Below the pieces are notes generated by a model, which saw only the letters and a list, made by a program, of their open reading frames with translations, did no database searches and had not been told where the DNA came from. The translations under genes were made by a program, and so were the position numbers. Below are positions 42,520 to 51,747 of a DNA stretch of 64,000 bases, piece after piece (within the stretch, counting starts at the first letter, position 1; the number at the start of each line of letters is the position of its first letter). The DNA is from Flavobacteriales bacterium (lineage in GTDB: Bacteria; Bacteroidota; Bacteroidia; Flavobacteriales_E; Vicingaceae), in NCBI GenBank assembly GCA_020635825.1, contig JACJZA010000009.1:124001-188000 (forward strand), written 5' to 3'.

Positions 42520-44277
42520 ATGAAAAAACTAAAGCTGTTATACTTATTTCTAATCCTTTTTGTTTCATTTCAAATTAATGCTTCTGAAATAAAATATAAA
42601 GTAGCAATGTCAGAGCCTCATACTCATTATTTTGAGGTGACAATGAATGTGTTAGATTATCAGAAAGAATACTTCGATATTCAAATGCCTGTTTGGGCTC
42701 CAGGTTCTTATTTAGTAAGAGAATTTTCTAAAAATGTAGAGACGCTTAAAGCAAAAGCTGATGATAAAGAAATTAAAACACAACAGCTAAATAAAAACAC
42801 TTGGAGAGTTTTTAGTAACAATAGTAAAAATGTATCTATCAGTTACATGGTTTACGCATTTGAAATGAGTGTAAGAACCAGTTTTATTGATGCTTCTCAT
42901 GGCTATTTTAATGGTACTAGCTTATTTATGTTTATAGATGAACTTAAAAATGAAAAGTCTACACTTACTGTTATACCTTATAAAGATTGGAAAAAAGTAA
43001 GTACCAGTCTTCGTAAAATATCTGAGACAGAATTTATTTATGAAGCTGATAATTATGATGTTTTAGTTGATTCTCCTGTTGAAATTGGTAATCAAGTCAC
43101 TTTTGACTTTACATCAGCTGGTGTTCTTCATCATGTTGCCATGTATGGGGAAGGGAATTATGACATTGATCGATTAAAAGTAGATATGGCTAAAATTACT
43201 GACGCTGCTACGAAAGTATTTGGTGAGAACCCAAACAAAGAATATACTTTTATTATTCATAACCTCACACAAGGCAGTGGTGGATTAGAGCATTTGAGCT
43301 CAACCACACTTCAGGTAAACAGATGGACGTACAAAGGAGATGATTACAATGGTTTTTTAAGTTTAGTAGCTCATGAGTATTTTCATCTTTGGAATGTAAA
43401 AAGAATTAGACCAATTACATTAGGACCATTTGATTATAATAGCGAAAATTATACTGACCTTTTATGGGTAATGGAAGGTTTTACAAGCTATTATGATGAA
43501 CTATTATTATACCGTGCTGGTTATTATTCTGAAGAAGAAATTATTAGAAAATTTAACGGGTCTATTAACAGTATTGAAAATCAACCCGGAAACAAAGTTC
43601 AGCCAGTTGCAGATGCAAGTTTTAATGCATGGATTAAAGCATACCGTCCTAATGAAAATAGTTATAACACAACCATTTCTTATTACACAAAAGGTTCGGT
43701 AGTAGCAAACATGCTAGATTTAATGATTATTAATTCTACAAAAGGTAAAAAATCTTTAGACAATGTAATGCAATATTTATATAATGAATATTATAAAAAA
43801 CAACAAAGAGGGTTCACAATTGAGGAAATGCAAAAAGCTCTTGAAACAGTTTCAGGACTCAAATTAGATGATTTCTTTAATAAATACATATTTGACACAC
43901 AAACTTTTGATTATCCCTCAATTTATGGATTTGCAGGATGCAAAGTTGAAACCAGTCAAAATAATCGTCCCAGCTTAGGAGTAAATTCATCGGGAAATAT
44001 TATTAAAAGTGTAACTAAAAATAGTTCTGCCTATGATGGTGGGTTAAATGTGAATGATGAAATTATTGCCATTGACGGGTTTAGAGTAACAGATAATTTA
44101 TCTGACTTTATAGATAGTAAAAATGTTGGAGATAAAATTTCAATAACCATTAGCAGAGATAACATTCTTCAAACTATAGACATAGTATTAAAAGAACGAG
44201 GAAATACATACTATCAAATTTATAAAGCCACAAAAGATATTAATTCTGTTTACAAAAAGTGGTTAGAAAAAATATGA
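42520..44277 (+). CDS. M61-family metallopeptidase with PDZ domain
   Basis: A 585-residue exported zinc aminopeptidase of the M61 (glycyl aminopeptidase-like) family. After the signal peptide (FVSFQINA) comes a beta-rich N-terminal domain (about 22-200). The zinc site follows in HEYFHLWNVKRIRP (HExxH at 285-289) and VMEGFTSYYDE (third ligand Glu near 317). A C-terminal PDZ domain (about 475-560; GLNVNDEIIAIDGFRV) completes it. Its TGA overlaps the ATG of folA (ATGA), so the genes are coupled. Confidence 0.93.
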   Translation: MKKLKLLYLFLILFVSFQINASEIKYKVAMSEPHTHYFEVTMNVLDYQKEYFDIQMPVWAPGSYLVREFSKNVETLKAKADDKEIKTQQLNKNTWRVFSNNSKNVSISYMVYAFEMSVRTSFIDASHGYFNGTSLFMFIDELKNEKSTLTVIPYKDWKKVSTSLRKISETEFIYEADNYDVLVDSPVEIGNQVTFDFTSAGVLHHVAMYGEGNYDIDRLKVDMAKITDAATKVFGENPNKEYTFIIHNLTQGSGGLEHLSSTTLQVNRWTYKGDDYNGFLSLVAHEYFHLWNVKRIRPITLGPFDYNSENYTDLLWVMEGFTSYYDELLLYRAGYYSEEEIIRKFNGSINSIENQPGNKVQPVADASFNAWIKAYRPNENSYNTTISYYTKGSVVANMLDLMIINSTKGKKSLDNVMQYLYNEYYKKQQRGFTIEEMQKALETVSGLKLDDFFNKYIFDTQTFDYPSIYGFAGCKVETSQNNRPSLGVNSSGNIIKSVTKNSSAYDGGLNVNDEIIAIDGFRVTDNLSDFIDSKNVGDKISITISRDNILQTIDIVLKERGNTYYQIYKATKDINSVYKKWLEKI

Positions 44278-44780
44278 TTGTTTCATTAATAGTTGCCATT
44301 GCTGAAAACAATGCAATAGGTTTAAATAACGATTTACTATGGCATTTACCTAATGACATGAAGTACTTTAAGGAAGTTACTACAGGTCATCATATCATTA
44401 CCGGAAGAAAGAATTACATTTCTATTCCAGAGAAATACCGGCCTCTTGTTAATAGAACAAATTTGGTTTTAACTCGAGGTAGTTTTGATGAAAAGGGATG
44501 TAAATGTTTCAGCAATCTTGAAACTGCTATTAATCATGCTAAAGAAAATGATGAATATGAACTTTTTATCATTGGAGGAGGACAAATCTACAAAGAGGCA
44601 TTAGAAAAAGGAGTAATCGATAAAATGTACATTACTCATGTACATGAGTCATTTGAAGCTGACACATTCTTTCCTGATATTGATTTTAACCAATGGAAAC
44701 AAATTAGCTCCATCACATTTGATAAGGATGAAAAACATCCTTATGCTTATACATTTGCTGTTTATGAAAAATTGAACTAA
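44274..44780 (+). CDS. folA: Dihydrofolate reductase
   Basis: DHFR reduces dihydrofolate to tetrahydrofolate with NADPH. The protein starting MIVSLIVAIAENNAIG has 168 residues, the normal length. DLLWHLPNDMKYFKEVT contains the catalytic acid Asp28, HHIITGRKNY the NADPH-binding Arg, and LFIIGGGQIYKEAL the Gly-rich loop. The frame could be read from GTG at 44259, but the family N terminus and the ATGA coupling favour 44274. Confidence 0.95.
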   Translation: MIVSLIVAIAENNAIGLNNDLLWHLPNDMKYFKEVTTGHHIITGRKNYISIPEKYRPLVNRTNLVLTRGSFDEKGCKCFSNLETAINHAKENDEYELFIIGGGQIYKEALEKGVIDKMYITHVHESFEADTFFPDIDFNQWKQISSITFDKDEKHPYAYTFAVYEKLN

Positions 44781-44804
44781 CTTAGATTATCAAAATAAAT
44801 CTAC

Positions 44805-45617
44805 ATGAAAAATACCTTATTCATTTTTTTTGCATCATTAGTATTATTTACTGGTTGTAAAAAATCCGATCGAGATGAAGATGACTCAACAAATTCATCT
44901 GAAGACTATGCTCTTTCTACAGGATTGATCATGGATGTTTTTAAAATTGTGCATCAAGCATCAAATACTTCATCCGGAATAGTTAGTTCTACTTCATTAG
45001 ATTCCAATTCTGTTTTTGGATGTGATACCATTATTTTTGATGCTTTATCTTCTCCTAAAACATTGACAATTGAATTTGATGAAAATTGTACCTCTTCATC
45101 TGTTTCAAGAGGAGGTGTTATTTACTCCACTTATTCTGGATATTATGATGTTCCTGGTACTGTAATTACTATTCATTTATACAACTATTCATATAATGAA
45201 CATGTTTTTTATTCTGGTTCTATTTCCTGTCAATTAACTGACACATCCAATGGAGTTTATAATTATTCATTCAATACTTCTGATATAAAAATTAAAAACA
45301 AATACAATCAGAATGTCTTTTATAATGCTAATTACCAAATTAAAGTTATTTCAGGAAGTAATACACCATTATTTATAGATGATGAATATTTAGTAACTGG
45401 CTCAATGACGGGTAGAGCCTTTAGAGGAAATGGATTTTCAGCTCAAATTAATGACAGTTTAACAGCTAGTGGAAATTGTAATTGGATAACTTCAGGTAAT
45501 GTATCTATTAAACCAGATACTAAAAGTACTAGGAATCTAGATTTTGGTGGAGGTGGTTGTGATGCAACTATTACAATAAGCATTTACGAACTTGATTACG
45601 AATACTCAATACCTTAA
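44805..45617 (+). CDS. Lipoprotein of unknown function
   Basis: A 270-residue protein with a lipobox (LVLFTGCKKS, Cys18), then an acidic Asp/Ser-rich linker and a beta-rich body with cysteines (FGCDTIIF, DENCTSS, ISCQLTD, GNCNW, GGCDATITI). It looks like a Bacteroidetes surface or periplasmic lipoprotein of no known family. It is 24 bases after folA and 3 bases before the flavin-reductase-like gene. Confidence 0.75.
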   Translation: MKNTLFIFFASLVLFTGCKKSDRDEDDSTNSSEDYALSTGLIMDVFKIVHQASNTSSGIVSSTSLDSNSVFGCDTIIFDALSSPKTLTIEFDENCTSSSVSRGGVIYSTYSGYYDVPGTVITIHLYNYSYNEHVFYSGSISCQLTDTSNGVYNYSFNTSDIKIKNKYNQNVFYNANYQIKVISGSNTPLFIDDEYLVTGSMTGRAFRGNGFSAQINDSLTASGNCNWITSGNVSIKPDTKSTRNLDFGGGGCDATITISIYELDYEYSIP

Positions 45618-45620
45618 ATC

Positions 45621-46460
45621 ATGTTATCGATTAATCCTAAAGAAATTCCTGTTCCAAAACTACATCATTATTTGTTGGGAGCTGTTGGCCCAAGACCAAT
45701 TGCATTTGCAAGTACTATTGATAAAAATGGTAACAGAAATTTAAGTCCTTTTAGTTTTTTTAATGTGTTTAGTGCCAATCCACCTATCATGGTTTTTTCC
45801 CCTGCACGTAGTGGTAGAACTGGTGAAACTAAAAACACTTTTGATAATGCCAAAGAAACTCATGAAGTAGTCATCAATATTGTAAATTATGATATTGTTC
45901 AACAAATGTCTTTATCAAGTTCCCCATACTCAAAAGAAATTGATGAGTTTGAAAAATCAGGATTAACACCAATTGCATCTGATATTGTTAAACCCTATAG
46001 AGTAAAAGAATCTCCGGTTCAATTTGAATGTAAAGTAAACGACATTATTGAGCTTGGAGAAGGTGGCGGAGCCGGCAATTTGATTATTTGTGAGGTGGTT
46101 AAAATTCATATCAATGAAAAAGTGTTGGATGAAAATGGAATGATTGACCAACACAAAATAGATTTAGTGAGTCGTATGGGTGGAAATTGGTATTGCAGAG
46201 CCGATAAAAACTCCATGTTTGAAATCCAAAAACCTATTACTACAATAGGCATTGGTGTAGATCAAATACCTGAAGAAATAAGAAACAGTAAAGTTTTAAC
46301 TGGTAACGATTTAGGTTTATTAGGAAGTGTTGAAGCCATTCCTACAGAAGAAGAAGTAAATAATTATAATGCTACAAAAGGAGATAAACACCAAATAGCA
46401 AAAAGTCTTTTAGCAGAAGGTGATATAATGGATGCATGGAAAGTATTGTTAAGTAAATAA
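45621..46460 (+). CDS. Flavin reductase-like (FMN-binding split barrel) protein
   Basis: A 279-residue protein with the split-barrel flavin reductase fold: LLGAVGPRPIAFASTIDKNG, LSPFSFFNVFSANPPIMVFSP and VVINIVNYDIVQQMSL. The FMN site is inferred from the family. The C-terminal extension of about 90 residues is longer than in small reductases. The physiological partner is unknown. It lies 3 bases before the fatty-acid transporter gene. Confidence 0.85.
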   Translation: MLSINPKEIPVPKLHHYLLGAVGPRPIAFASTIDKNGNRNLSPFSFFNVFSANPPIMVFSPARSGRTGETKNTFDNAKETHEVVINIVNYDIVQQMSLSSSPYSKEIDEFEKSGLTPIASDIVKPYRVKESPVQFECKVNDIIELGEGGGAGNLIICEVVKIHINEKVLDENGMIDQHKIDLVSRMGGNWYCRADKNSMFEIQKPITTIGIGVDQIPEEIRNSKVLTGNDLGLLGSVEAIPTEEEVNNYNATKGDKHQIAKSLLAEGDIMDAWKVLLSK

Positions 46461-46463
46461 TTT

Positions 46464-47855
46464 ATGAGCTTTTCTGAAAAATATTCAAAGCTTTTTAAAT
46501 ATATACTCCCTACTCCTTTTACTATTGCTGTAATTCTTACATTCCTTACTTTTTTAATAGCCTTAGTTGTAACGACTCCACCAAATATTTCAATAACATC
46601 ATATAGTATCGATTTATTAAAATATTGGGAAGATGGAGTATGGAACTCTGGTTTGATGGTTTTTGCACTTCAAATGATGTTAATGTTAGTTTTAGGACAT
46701 ACTTTAGCATTAACCATTCCTGTAAATAAAATTATTTCATCTGCAGTAAAAAGTTGTGATTCAACAGCTAAATCAGCTGCTTTAGTTACTTTTTTAACCG
46801 TATTGGTAAGTTTATTTAATTGGGGGTTAGGATTAATATTTGGAGCCATATTTGCGAGAAAAGTAGCCGAACATGCTAAAAAAAATCTAATCCCTTTAAA
46901 TTATCCTTTAATTGGTGCAGCAGGTTATTCAGGATTAATGGTTTGGCATGGAGGTTTGTCAGGTTCATCTTTAGCTAAAGTAGCCGAAAACAACCACTTG
47001 AAAGAAATGATGAATGGAATATTAAATGAAATTCAAATTTCTTCTTTACCTGAAAAAATTTCATATTGGGAAACAGTAGGATCTTCAATGAATATCTCAG
47101 TGATGTTACTTTTAGTGATTCTGTTACCTTTATCAATGTATTGGATTGGTAAAAAATCAAAATCAATAGATTTCTCTATCTCTGAAAATAAAAAGAATTT
47201 AGCCACTAAAGAAAACATAATTGGAGCGGAAAAACTAGACTATTCAAGATTATTTTCTATTTTATTCGGAGGAATTTTATTCGTATATATTTTTCATAAA
47301 ATAATTGTAGAATATGAATGGAATGTATTGGAATTCTTTACTCCCAACAATATCAATTTATTACTTTTTGCCTTAGCTATTGTTTTACATAAAAACTTCA
47401 CTTCATTCCTTAATGCTATTGATGAATCGATTTCAGGTGCTTCAGGAATATTAATTCAATTTCCATTGTATTTTGGAATCATGGGCATCATGAGAAGTTC
47501 AGGTTTAGTGAATGAAATTTCTGACTTTTTTGTGCAAATTTCTAATAGTACTACCTACCCCATTTTTACATTTTTGAGCGCAGGATTAGTTAATATTTTT
47601 GTTCCTAGTGGTGGTGGTCAATGGGCTGTTCAAGGACCAATTATAATTCAAGCTGCTACAGATTTAGGATTATCATTGCCAAAAAGTATATTAGCATTAG
47701 CTTATGGAGATCAGTTAACTAATATGCTTCAACCATTTTGGGCTTTACCTTTATTAGGAATAACGGAATTAAAAGCAAAAGAAATACTTCCTTATACTTT
47801 ATTCTTAATGATGATTGGAGGAATTATTTTTGTTTCTTGTTTATTAATTTTCTAA
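46464..47855 (+). CDS. Short-chain fatty-acid transporter (AtoE family)
   Basis: A 463-residue transporter with about 12 helices. It carries AtoE-family features: FKYILPTPFTIAVILT near the start, GLMVWHGGLSGSSLAKVAE, and VNIFVPSGGGQWAVQGPIII in the C-terminal half. It is predicted to import short-chain acids such as acetoacetate or butyrate. Its stop codon overlaps that of the convergent ABC permease (CTAA). Confidence 0.9.
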   Translation: MSFSEKYSKLFKYILPTPFTIAVILTFLTFLIALVVTTPPNISITSYSIDLLKYWEDGVWNSGLMVFALQMMLMLVLGHTLALTIPVNKIISSAVKSCDSTAKSAALVTFLTVLVSLFNWGLGLIFGAIFARKVAEHAKKNLIPLNYPLIGAAGYSGLMVWHGGLSGSSLAKVAENNHLKEMMNGILNEIQISSLPEKISYWETVGSSMNISVMLLLVILLPLSMYWIGKKSKSIDFSISENKKNLATKENIIGAEKLDYSRLFSILFGGILFVYIFHKIIVEYEWNVLEFFTPNNINLLLFALAIVLHKNFTSFLNAIDESISGASGILIQFPLYFGIMGIMRSSGLVNEISDFFVQISNSTTYPIFTFLSAGLVNIFVPSGGGQWAVQGPIIIQAATDLGLSLPKSILALAYGDQLTNMLQPFWALPLLGITELKAKEILPYTLFLMMIGGIIFVSCLLIF

Positions 47856-49087
47856 ACCGTTGGCAAATCATCAACAGATTTAGAATCTAGGGCATCTCTT
47901 AACCCATTCCCTACCAAGACAAATGCTAATACCATTAATATAATAGCAACACCAGGTAATACAGCTAAATATGCATCACAGGTAATAATGTAACCTTTAT
48001 GTTCAGAAATCATTTTACCCCAAGTTGCTTGAGGTGGTTGGGCTCCAATTCCTAAATAACTTAGTCCTGCTTCAATTAAGATGGCAGCGGCAAAATTAAT
48101 GGCTGAAATCACAATAACAGGACCTAAAACATTAGGAATAATGTGTCTAAATATGATTCTTCTATTGGTAAATCCTAATGCCCTTCCTGCTTCTACGAAT
48201 TCTTTTTCTCTTAAACTCAATACCTGACCACGAACTACTCTTGCAACCTCTACCCACATGGTTAATCCTACTGCAACAAATACTTGCCAAAAATCTTTAC
48301 CTAAAGCTAAAGTAATAGCAATTACCAATAATAATGTCGGTATAGACCAAACCACATTTATTATCCACATAATTACATCATCTACCCAACCTCTAAAATA
48401 ACCTGCTAAAGCACCTAAACTGATTCCAATAACCAATGAAATAAAAACAGAAATAAATCCAACAGAAAGAGAAATCCAAGTACCAGCCATTAATCTACTC
48501 AACATATCTCTTCCATATTTATCGGTACCTAAATAGAACTTTTTAGCCACAACATTATTTTCTTCTACCATCTCACGCAATTCAAGGATTGACATTTCTT
48601 TTTTCCCCTCTTCCAAGGTATAGAACTCCAATATACCATCATGTTCAGATACTTTATTGTGATCTATAGCATAAACAACATCGGCAAGATTATACTTTTG
48701 AATTTGACCATTGTTAATCTCATTACCGGTGTATTTTTCAATAATAATATTGCTCCCATCAAAACTATAATCGTAAATGGGAATAGTTTTGAAATCGCTT
48801 TCAGAACCGTAAGTTAATTTTTTCCAAAAACTTACATCTGAGGCTTTTTCGTTCTTTTTTATTCTAAGTAAATCTACTGTAAATCCTGGTTTTTTAGTAG
48901 TTACTTCTAAAATCTGGTCATTTGCTTTTGGTGTAGAATCCGGACGAACTAAAGGTCCTGAAAGGGCTACTAAAGTCGCTAAGAAAATAATGCCTATACC
49001 GAATAATGCCAGCTTATTTTTTTTCATACGCTGCCAAGCATGGTAAGTCAATGATTTAGAGTATATATCTTTATTTTCTTTACCCAT
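47852..49087 (-). CDS. ABC transporter permease (DppC/OppC family)
   Basis: A permease of the dipeptide/oligopeptide uptake type, with an N-terminal helix (about 32-52), a periplasmic insert of about 150 residues, and the membrane core containing the EAA loop EAGRALGFTNRRIIFRHIIP. The rest (GLSYLGIGAQPPQATWG) is typical DppC. I use the ATG at 49087, coupled to the glycosyltransferase stop (TAATG), giving MGKENKDIYS and 411 residues; an upstream ATG at 49108 would add 7 residues. No DppB, ATPase or binding protein is next to it. Confidence 0.88.
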   Translation of the reverse strand: MGKENKDIYSKSLTYHAWQRMKKNKLALFGIGIIFLATLVALSGPLVRPDSTPKANDQILEVTTKKPGFTVDLLRIKKNEKASDVSFWKKLTYGSESDFKTIPIYDYSFDGSNIIIEKYTGNEINNGQIQKYNLADVVYAIDHNKVSEHDGILEFYTLEEGKKEMSILELREMVEENNVVAKKFYLGTDKYGRDMLSRLMAGTWISLSVGFISVFISLVIGISLGALAGYFRGWVDDVIMWIINVVWSIPTLLLVIAITLALGKDFWQVFVAVGLTMWVEVARVVRGQVLSLREKEFVEAGRALGFTNRRIIFRHIIPNVLGPVIVISAINFAAAILIEAGLSYLGIGAQPPQATWGKMISEHKGYIITCDAYLAVLPGVAIILMVLAFVLVGNGLRDALDSKSVDDLPTV

Positions 49088-50193
49088 TAATATTTTCTTC
49101 CTTTCCATTCAAACTTTATAAAAAAAGATGCTAAACCTACACCTACCACATAAATTGGATAAACCAACTGAGAAGCAATGTAATAAATTAATGCTTTTCT
49201 TCTTTTATAAAAAGTTGAAATCAAAAATAACAATATAAAATCAATCAACCATTTACTTAGGAGTAAGATTATATAAACGGTTCTATTAGTGCCGATTAAA
49301 AGCACATGAGAATAGATGAATATCAAATTGATGTTCTCCAACAACACTAAAAATGAAATAAAAATTAAATATGGGCTTTGGTAAAACTTACTTTTAGAAG
49401 CCCATCTCAATCGTTGATTTAAAAATTCTTTTAAATTTGGTTGAGCTTTTGTCTCCACTATACTTTCTCTTGATAAAAATCCATCAATTTTAAACGATTT
49501 TTTCGTTAGTTTTTCTAACAAAAAAACATCATCACCCGAAGGAGTTTTATAATCATCATGTCCCTTTACATCTTTATATCTATCTTTATTTATAACAAGA
49601 TTTGCTGCATTATTTAAAATCGGCTTTCCAAAACTCATCATTCCAAAAGTGATGGTTTGCATCGCCATCATATCTAATTGTTGAAATGAATTGAGGAAAT
49701 TGGATTTTTCTTTAAAAACAACAGGACCAATTAACATTGATGTATTTTGACTTATAGAGTTTGCTATTGTTTTTAACCAATTCACATCAAACACACAATC
49801 AGCATCAGTCATTACTACATAATTGAATTTAGTATGGTCAATTCCATATTTTAAAGCTTCTTTTTTACCCTGCTTATTTTCTAGTTTTAAAACTTTGATA
49901 TTAGGGTGTTTTATTTTAAGAATTAGCTCTAATGTTTCATCATCACTATCATCATCTACTACAAGCACCTCAAATTTGTCTTTTGGATAGTTTTGTTTCA
50001 GTAACGAATCTATACAATTTTTTATATTTTTTTCTTCATTTCTTGCTGCTATTACAACTGACAATGAACATTCATTTTTAGTATTAGATTGTTTGCTATT
50101 TTTTATTCTATAAAAACCAAACAACATTAATATCACCATTATAAAATAAATGGCTGTAATGATAATTGATAAATATAGAAAAACCATTTCCAT
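49087..50193 (-). CDS. Family 2 glycosyltransferase with C-terminal membrane helices
   Basis: A 368-residue protein with an N-terminal membrane helix, then the GT2 domain (about 45-270): SVVIAARNEEKNIKNCI, VLVVDDDSDDETL (nucleotide-sugar acids), VVMTDADCVFD (metal DxD-type) and LNQRLRWASK (QxxRW). Two or three C-terminal helices follow. This resembles processive or membrane-anchored GT2 enzymes. It starts 1 base before the flippase-like gene's stop, and its TAA is coupled to the permease ATG. Confidence 0.88.
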   Translation of the reverse strand: MEMVFLYLSIIITAIYFIMVILMLFGFYRIKNSKQSNTKNECSLSVVIAARNEEKNIKNCIDSLLKQNYPKDKFEVLVVDDDSDDETLELILKIKHPNIKVLKLENKQGKKEALKYGIDHTKFNYVVMTDADCVFDVNWLKTIANSISQNTSMLIGPVVFKEKSNFLNSFQQLDMMAMQTITFGMMSFGKPILNNAANLVINKDRYKDVKGHDDYKTPSGDDVFLLEKLTKKSFKIDGFLSRESIVETKAQPNLKEFLNQRLRWASKSKFYQSPYLIFISFLVLLENINLIFIYSHVLLIGTNRTVYIILLLSKWLIDFILLFLISTFYKRRKALIYYIASQLVYPIYVVGVGLASFFIKFEWKGRKY

Positions 50194-51131
50194 TATCTAA
50201 AACGGATTTGTTTGAAATTAAAAATGCCCATTAATGCTGGTATCGCAATATTAATCAACCATAAAGATAACGAAGCGGCTATAATTGAAACTGTATCATT
50301 AGACACTAGGCCAAAAACAAATACTGCCACAGATGTTCGCACTCCTATTTCTGATAATAAAATAGTTGGAATAATGGAAGCAAAAATGAAAGTAACAGGA
50401 ATAAAAAAGAGTTCCGTGTCATTATTAAGATGAATATTGAATGCTTTTAGTACTAAATAAAATTGAATACAAAAAACTAAATACCTTATCATACTCAATA
50501 AAAATATATAAGTTATTTTATTATAGGAAATAGAAATCTCTTGAAGTGATTGCCAATTTTTCACAAAAGGAATTAGCTTAATAAGCTTTTTTAATTTTGG
50601 AATAAAAAGAAATAACAGTACTACAAAAGAAACGCTAAGAAGTATAGTTAGATATGAATAATTGAGAAATGATAAATTGAATAAATGTTGAGTCAAAATG
50701 ATTCCAACCGTTCCAATTATTAGTGTACATAGAAGTTGCATCATGGCATTAAAAGAAGTCAGCCAAATCAATTGTTTTCTATCAGTATTGGTATCCAATA
50801 AAAAAACTCTTGCAGGTATTTCGGCAACTCGATTAGGTGATATAATACTAACCATAATTCCTGTAATAACAATTTTAAATGCCTCCCAAAATTTTATTTG
50901 AAAATACGATTCAATAATAGTTCTCCATTTGTAAGTTTCTAGCCCCCAATTGATAAACATTAACAAAAAAGCTATCGTTAAATAAACGATTCGAACTTTG
51001 GAAAATACTAAACTCAAGTCATTTTCATCAATCGAAGTCTTAACTTTATAAACAATGTAAACTAAGGCAAAAAGCCCTATCAATATTTTGAAGAGTATTG
51101 CAATATATTTGTATATTGTTTTTTTATTCAA
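50193..51131 (-). CDS. Lysylphosphatidylglycerol synthase TM/UPF0104-type membrane protein
   Basis: A 312-residue polytopic protein with about eight helices, similar to the transmembrane flippase-like domain of lysylphosphatidylglycerol synthases (AglD/UPF0104), seen in FWEAFKIVITGIMVSIISPNRVAEIPAR and LLSEIGVRTSVAVFVFGL. Its frame opens at TTG (51131) because no suitable ATG is near. It heads an operon with the GT2 and permease genes and lies 16 bases from the divergent ruvC start. A role in lipid or glycolipid translocation is inferred. Confidence 0.84.
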   Translation of the reverse strand: MNKKTIYKYIAILFKILIGLFALVYIVYKVKTSIDENDLSLVFSKVRIVYLTIAFLLMFINWGLETYKWRTIIESYFQIKFWEAFKIVITGIMVSIISPNRVAEIPARVFLLDTNTDRKQLIWLTSFNAMMQLLCTLIIGTVGIILTQHLFNLSFLNYSYLTILLSVSFVVLLFLFIPKLKKLIKLIPFVKNWQSLQEISISYNKITYIFLLSMIRYLVFCIQFYLVLKAFNIHLNNDTELFFIPVTFIFASIIPTILLSEIGVRTSVAVFVFGLVSNDTVSIIAASLSLWLINIAIPALMGIFNFKQIRFR

Positions 51132-51147
51132 TAGTTGACATTATAAA

Positions 51148-51699
51148 GTGGTTAAAGATAAAATAATATTGGGAATTGATCCTGGAACTAATATTATGGG
51201 ATATGGTGTAATTCATATTATTAATAATAAAATGAATTTGCTGGCAATGGGATCCATTGAGTTACACAAATTAGATACACATTTCTTAAAACTACAAAAA
51301 ATATTTGAACGAACCATTTACCTATTAAATGAATACAAACCTGATGAAGTAGCTATTGAAGCTCCCTTCTTGGGAAAAAACCCTCAATCAATGTTAAAGT
51401 TGGGAAGAGCTCAAGGGGTATCAATTGCTGCCGTTTTATCTAAAGATATTTCTGTAAGTGAATATTCTCCAAAAAAAATAAAACAATCCATTACCGGTAA
51501 AGGAGCTGCATCTAAAGAACAAGTTGCTGGCATGTTGGTAAGTTTATTAAAACTTAAATCTTTACCTAAACATCTAGATGCCACCGATGGGGTTGCTGTA
51601 GCTGTTTGTCATTATTTTCAAATGGGAAAACCGGTATCGGAAAAATCCTACAGTGGTTGGGAAGCCTTTGTGAAGCAAAATCCGAGTAGAACAAAATAA
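51148..51699 (+). CDS. ruvC: Holliday junction resolvase RuvC
   Basis: RuvC cleaves Holliday junctions made by RuvAB in recombination repair. The 183 residues carry the RNase-H-like acidic site: ILGIDPGTNIMGYGVIH (Asp11), VAIEAPFLGKNPQSMLKLG (Glu72) and HLDATDGVAVAVCHY (C-terminal acids). The start is GTG at 51148, the only sensible choice for the conserved N-terminal strand. A strong terminator follows. Confidence 0.95.
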   Translation: MVKDKIILGIDPGTNIMGYGVIHIINNKMNLLAMGSIELHKLDTHFLKLQKIFERTIYLLNEYKPDEVAIEAPFLGKNPQSMLKLGRAQGVSIAAVLSKDISVSEYSPKKIKQSITGKGAASKEQVAGMLVSLLKLKSLPKHLDATDGVAVAVCHYFQMGKPVSEKSYSGWEAFVKQNPSRTK

Positions 51700-51726
51700 A
51701 AAAGGCTCGAAAAATTCGAGCCTTTT
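51698..51726. terminator. Bidirectional terminator after ruvC
   Basis: AAAGGCTCGAA and TTCGAGCCTTT (51701-51711 and 51715-51725) form an 11-bp stem with a 3-base loop, flanked by A and T runs. It serves ruvC and the convergent T9SS gene. Confidence 0.9.
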
Positions 51727-51747
51727 GAATTAATTTATTATTTAAAC

